Positions 60,347 through 64,000 of a stretch of 64,000 bases of DNA are shown one piece after another (position 1 is the stretch's first letter; the number at the start of each line of letters is the position of its first letter). Position numbers and translations under genes: made by a program. The stretch lies in NCBI GenBank assembly GCA_900538705.1, contig UPZG01000001.1, positions 992,001-1,056,000 of the forward strand, read 5' to 3'. The notes under the pieces were generated by a model. The model worked only from the letters and a program-made list of their open reading frames with translations. It did not search any database and had not been told where the DNA came from. This stretch comes from an uncultured Porphyromonadaceae bacterium (GTDB lineage: Bacteria; Bacteroidota; Bacteroidia; Bacteroidales; Barnesiellaceae_A).

Positions 60347-61357
60347 TTATCGTCTTAATCCTGTTCTTGGTTTCTTGCCCAATAGGAGAGTAGCCGCACG
60401 GGCACAGCGGCGGGCCCATTGCAGGTCGTCATCGTCCTTGTCCCGCTAGGGGAGATCGCTTTGCGAACCTCCGCCACCACCTCCGGTAGACACGGCGGGC
60501 GTCTCAAGCATCCCGACAAAGATAGCTACGGCTATGTCGGTCAGCTCGCTGCTGTTGGCAACCTCCCGGTAGTCGAACTCTTCATTGAAATAGTCAAGTA
60601 CCCGCTCCGGGATGTAGAAACGCTGTTCCCTTCCGCCATGGGAAGAAAGCGTGTAGGACACCGAGCCGGAACGATAATGAGTATAGTCTATATCGACTGT
60701 CTGTCTTTGAACAGGTTCCGGCCTATGGATTTGAAAAGTATTGACCTGAGCGGCAAGTCTCTCCCGGTAGTGGAGCTTTTGCCAGGTTCGGGGAAGTTTG
60801 GAAATCATCAGGTTACGGGCCACTCCCAATTCGGAAGCCTTGTATTTGGTATTTCCTTTGAGGATCGCATATCCTCGGAGAACATCTTTCTTATCTTTCC
60901 GTTCATATACGGAATAGCCTCTCCGGGCAAGTGCCTTCTTGTATTCTTCCCATGACCACGATGGCATGGTTCTCAATACCTCCATGCACTCTCTGCTTAC
61001 TTCCGGAATGTTGCGACTTCGGATTTCTTCCGCAGTCTTCCAGCCACGTTTCACTGCAACTCGCTCGGCTGCACGTTGTGCTCGAAGATGGATGTTATGG
61101 TCATTGTTGATGTTCCCGTTTTCATCAAAGCGGCAAATTGCGGCATGGAGATGGGGAACTTTCCCTTTGGATTCCATGTGCAGGTAAACCGTGTATTTAC
61201 TGTTTGCCAGATTGATCGGGCAGGAACGGACTTCCCCGTCCTTGCCGGTAATCGTTTGTTTGTCGAACTCTTTGGCGAATTCGTTCCGTGGCTTTTTCTT
61301 GCCGATTTTGCAGCCCGAGGTGTAGTTGAAGTTCTTCGCTCGACGGGGTTGTAGCAA
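60347..61357 (-). pseudogene. Relaxase/mobilisation-type gene remnant
   Basis: The frame starts at a TTG directly after an in-frame TAA, with no ATG or normal relaxase N-terminus, so the 5' end is lost. The remaining part has a His-rich motif GKVPHLHAAICRFDENGN and KDVLRGYAILKGNTKYKASELG, features of Bacteroidales mobilisation proteins. At 60446 it meets TAG right after GGGGGGSQSDLP. Read through, the same frame continues for 31 residues (RDKDDDDLQWARRCARAATLLL and so on) to TAA at 60347. I suspect the amber was a TGG (Trp). The assignment to relaxases is by resemblance only. Confidence 0.65.
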
Positions 61358-61485
61358 TTAGTAATTCGACTTATTTCTATGCAGGTCTGTATGGACGTTG
61401 ACCAAGTTTTTCGCAAAAATGATCGATATACACATTCACTTTGGGAAAATACTAAGATTCATTGGCTTTTTATATCTGGAATATA

Positions 61486-61493
61486 TATATTTG
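61486..61493 (+). promoter_or_regulatory. Bacteroidales promoter (TATATTTG, with TTG about 21 bases upstream)
   Basis: TATATTTG at 61486-61493 and TTG at 61462-61464 give a typical -33/-7 pair, 25 bases before the ATG at 61519. It should drive the XRE gene and the helicase. Confidence 0.6.
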
Positions 61494-61518
61494 CATTAAA
61501 CTATAAGTCTTATCGTTT

Positions 61519-61743
61519 ATGAAGCAACTCAACAGGATAAAGATAGTATTGGTAGAGCAGAATAAAACGGCCAAGTGGTTATCAGAGCAAATAGGTAAAA
61601 ATGTCTGTTCTGTATCACGTTGGTGCACTAATAGTTCACAACCTGATTTGGAAACGCTATTTCGTATAGCTGAAATTTTGAATGTTGATGTGAGGGAGTT
61701 GCTTTATGTCGAGAGAGACAAGAGCAATTCTTTGTCAAAGTGA
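61519..61743 (+). CDS. Small XRE-family regulator
   Basis: The 74-residue protein is essentially one Cro/CI helix-turn-helix: IKIVLVEQNKTAKWLSEQIGKNVCSVSRWCTNSSQPDLETLFRIAEILNVDVRELL. Its length and composition fit small regulators that sit directly before restriction or defence genes in Bacteroidales. It lies 19 bases before the PLD-helicase gene and probably controls it. Confidence 0.9.
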   Translation: MKQLNRIKIVLVEQNKTAKWLSEQIGKNVCSVSRWCTNSSQPDLETLFRIAEILNVDVRELLYVERDKSNSLSK

Positions 61744-61762
61744 ACATATTAAGCGGAGTAAT

Positions 61763-64000
61763 ATGAGTAGCAGTTTTATAACTAATAGAGAAAAATTCTT
61801 ATCTGATATTATCAATGGCATCTTGCCCAAAACAAATGCCGTAGATATATTGGTAGGATATTTTTACTTTTCTGGCTATATTCAGTTGTCTGAAAAACTG
61901 AAAGACAAACAGATAAAAATATTGGTTGGATTGGATGTCGATTTGCATATATCAAAACATATTCGTGAGGTTGAAGCTATTAGGGATAAAATGGTCTCAC
62001 GAAAAGCAACTAAAGAAGAGTACTACAAGCAGCTCGTTGACATAATTAACAATTCGGACTTTATAGATACAGCCGAGAAACGCGAGCAGTTCAAAATGTT
62101 CTGTGAGAAAATCATAGATGGAACGCTTGAGATTCGTAAAACGTTAGAGCCATGCCATTCCAAGATGTATTTGTTTGCTTATAACGATATAGTAAATGAG
62201 GGAGGCGAGTCGCCCGGTGTTTTAATTACAGGTTCCAGCAATCTTTCATATCAAGGATTGAAAGGTAGGTTGGAACTTAATGCCCGGTTCAATGACAAGC
62301 GCGACTATGAAGAAGGCAAGAAGATCTTCGAAGAGTTGTGGAATAGCTCTGTCGTAATTGTAAGTAAGGACAATCTTGATGAGTGGAACAATAAAGTGAT
62401 GGCCCGCGTATGGTACGATAAGATATACTCTCCCTATCTTATGTATATCAGGGTCCTTAAAGAATACTTCAATATTCCTACCACCAATAACATATTGACG
62501 CCCCATGATATAACAGAGGGCAGGTATTCCAATTTAAGATACCAGGCCGATGCGGTACAGATGGCCTTGAATGCGTTGAATAACCACAACGGAGCAATCA
62601 TTGCCGATGTAGTAGGCTTGGGTAAAAGTGTGATAGCCTCTACCATCGCACGTAATTTAAGGTTGCGGACTATCATCGTGTCTCCTCCGCATTTGTACAA
62701 ACAGTGGGAAGGCTATCGCGATGAATTCGGATTCACGGCTACCGTATTCAGCGCAGGGAAAATTGAAGAAGCTGTTTCACATTATCAGGAGTTAGTCAAG
62801 GAAGGAGAGCAGTTCCTGATTATTATAGACGAAGCACATCGTTTCCGTAACGAATATACGCAAGACTATGCCCTGCTGCATAATCTGTGCTTTGGTAACA
62901 AAGTTCTATTGCTTACTGCAACGCCATTCAACAATCAGCCGGCAGATATTTACGCTCTGATAAAATTGTTCCAGGTGCCATCTCGTTCCACCCTTAAAAC
63001 GGTCGAGAATTTGGGCGCGGCATTCAAAGACTTAATAGGCAAATACAAACATCTGCGAGAGGTGCAAAAAACTGGCAAAGCAACCGAAGAAGAGATACAG
63101 GCAGAGGTCAACAACATAGCCAAGAGAATCCGATCCATTATCAGCCCGCTTGTCGTGCGTCGTTCCCGTCTCGATTTACAGAGTATTCCCGAATATGCCG
63201 ATGATTTGAAACAACAAAATATCCAGTTGGTTTTGCCGAATGATCCGGTAGAGCTGGAATACGATTTGAGTGAGATGAAAGAATTATACCTTTTCACTCT
63301 CGACCGAATTGGCAAATCAGAAGAGACCGGCGACTCTGTCTACCGGTTCAAGGCAGCACGCTATTCTCCTGCCCTTTATATACGAGAAGAATTAAGAGAC
63401 CAACTGGCAAAGGAACTCGAAGATAAGACCGGAGTCAATTTTAATCTTCTGATTGGACGGCAGACCAACCTGTCATATTTCATGCGTCGTTTACTTGTAG
63501 CCCGTTTCGAAAGTTCCGTTGCTGCATTTAGGGCTTCATTGGAATATATGATTCAATCTTCCGAGCACATGCTGCGATGGATTGAAAAACGACATGCAAT
63601 TCCTGTGTTCAAGAAGGGGAATCTGCCGGATGTCGAGGCCTTTTATGAGTCGAGCGACGATGGCATGAGGGAGATCAAAGAGCTCTTCGATAAATATGAA
63701 TCCCGAGGTTTCTTCGAGATAGACATGAAATTTGTCAAAGATGATTTTGTAACCGATGTCGAAGCCGATATTCAGCTTCTGAAAAACTTACACGAACAAT
63801 GGTTCGGCAAGGACAATACGGTCAAATCCGATCCCAAGTTAGATTCGTTTATTCGTATAGTCAGAAAGCAAATGATTGATGAACCCGACCGGAAGCTAAT
63901 TGTGTTTTCGGAATTTGCCGATACGGTGAATTATTTGGGCGAAGCTCTTGTCAAAGCCGGGCTTCCCGTCATGAAGTACACATCGGCCGATGCCACACCG
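61763..64000 (+). CDS. PLD-SNF2 helicase, partial (C-terminus outside window)
   Basis: The frame opens at ATG 61763 and is still open at the window end (746 codons so far). The N-terminal phospholipase D-like domain has CHSKMYLFAYND (His 132, Lys 134) and GSSNLSYQGL. From about residue 255 it is an SNF2/DEAD-type helicase: DVVGLGKS (Walker A), SPPHLYKQWE, IIDEAHRFRN (DEAH) and LLTATPFNN, with HELIC-C beginning near the end. This pairing of a PLD nuclease-like domain and a translocase is common in defence islands. It follows its XRE regulator by 19 bases. Confidence 0.92.
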   Translation, partial: MSSSFITNREKFLSDIINGILPKTNAVDILVGYFYFSGYIQLSEKLKDKQIKILVGLDVDLHISKHIREVEAIRDKMVSRKATKEEYYKQLVDIINNSDFIDTAEKREQFKMFCEKIIDGTLEIRKTLEPCHSKMYLFAYNDIVNEGGESPGVLITGSSNLSYQGLKGRLELNARFNDKRDYEEGKKIFEELWNSSVVIVSKDNLDEWNNKVMARVWYDKIYSPYLMYIRVLKEYFNIPTTNNILTPHDITEGRYSNLRYQADAVQMALNALNNHNGAIIADVVGLGKSVIASTIARNLRLRTIIVSPPHLYKQWEGYRDEFGFTATVFSAGKIEEAVSHYQELVKEGEQFLIIIDEAHRFRNEYTQDYALLHNLCFGNKVLLLTATPFNNQPADIYALIKLFQVPSRSTLKTVENLGAAFKDLIGKYKHLREVQKTGKATEEEIQAEVNNIAKRIRSIISPLVVRRSRLDLQSIPEYADDLKQQNIQLVLPNDPVELEYDLSEMKELYLFTLDRIGKSEETGDSVYRFKAARYSPALYIREELRDQLAKELEDKTGVNFNLLIGRQTNLSYFMRRLLVARFESSVAAFRASLEYMIQSSEHMLRWIEKRHAIPVFKKGNLPDVEAFYESSDDGMREIKELFDKYESRGFFEIDMKFVKDDFVTDVEADIQLLKNLHEQWFGKDNTVKSDPKLDSFIRIVRKQMIDEPDRKLIVFSEFADTVNYLGEALVKAGLPVMKYTSADATP

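Noticed and set aside
1..64000. CRISPR arrays, tRNA or rRNA genes, complete insertion sequences
   Set aside because: I saw no regular repeat-spacer series, no cloverleaf-like segment with conserved tRNA boxes, no rRNA sequence and no transposase gene.

Overview
The window is chromosomal DNA from a member of the Bacteroidales (Bacteroidota), most likely a gut commensal. The evidence is a -7 promoter box of the type TAnnTTTG before many genes, families such as DUF4290, DUF4301, DUF4251 and DUF5063, many lipoproteins with a Cys lipobox, and a MurA with Asp in place of the catalytic Cys. Family-level placement (a Barnesiellaceae or Porphyromonadaceae-like genome) is only an impression.

Bases 1-39.8 kb are mostly core chromosome. 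In order: two lipoprotein genes and a DUF362 ferredoxin-like protein; a DUF4301 protein with a KptA RNA 2'-phosphotransferase and a frameshifted ADP-ribose/macrodomain-like gene upstream; a chimeric ORF joining the front of a tyrosine recombinase to the tail of a glycosyltransferase; the lipid-transport pair MlaF/MlaE and divergent LptB; a long minus-strand operon yicC-gmk-nadD-DUF5063-exonuclease; a plus-strand operon tsaB-DUF4290-murA-rimM; groES-groEL; pheT and yebC; a metallo-beta-lactamase-fold lipoprotein; a META-domain protein; a TPR protein; an SpoU-type methyltransferase; a BlaI/BlaR1-type pair with a palindromic operator, divergent from a PBP4-type DacB; a DUF4153 membrane protein, a TPR/SUFU protein, RsmI and a coiled-coil lipoprotein. 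Well-formed hairpin terminators close many of these units.

From about 39.8 kb to the end the window is an accessory, defence-rich island with a patchwork base composition. It holds: (i) an XRE-type regulator facing a beta-propeller-like gene that seems split by a one-base deletion; (ii) an AAA ATPase, then a tightly packed AT-rich five-gene cassette (44.1-50.3 kb) of an unusual-order DNA methyltransferase, a phosphoribosyltransferase-like protein, an ORC/CDC6-like P-loop ATPase and two unrecognised proteins; (iii) a six-gene minus-strand operon (59.96-50.54 kb) of C5 DNA methyltransferase, MutL/MORC-like GHKL ATPase, Z1 protein, PD-(D/E)XK protein, AIPR protein and Vsr nuclease; (iv) a decayed mobilisation gene; (v) a small XRE regulator followed by a PLD-SNF2 helicase that runs off the end. 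A near-identical 20-base direct repeat flanks segment (ii).

The least-described item is cassette (ii). It has a methyltransferase and an ATPase but no nuclease I can recognise, and a phosphoribosyltransferase fold that could be the effector or a nucleotide sensor. System (iii) matches the published class of MutL/MORC-containing restriction-modification systems and looks intact.
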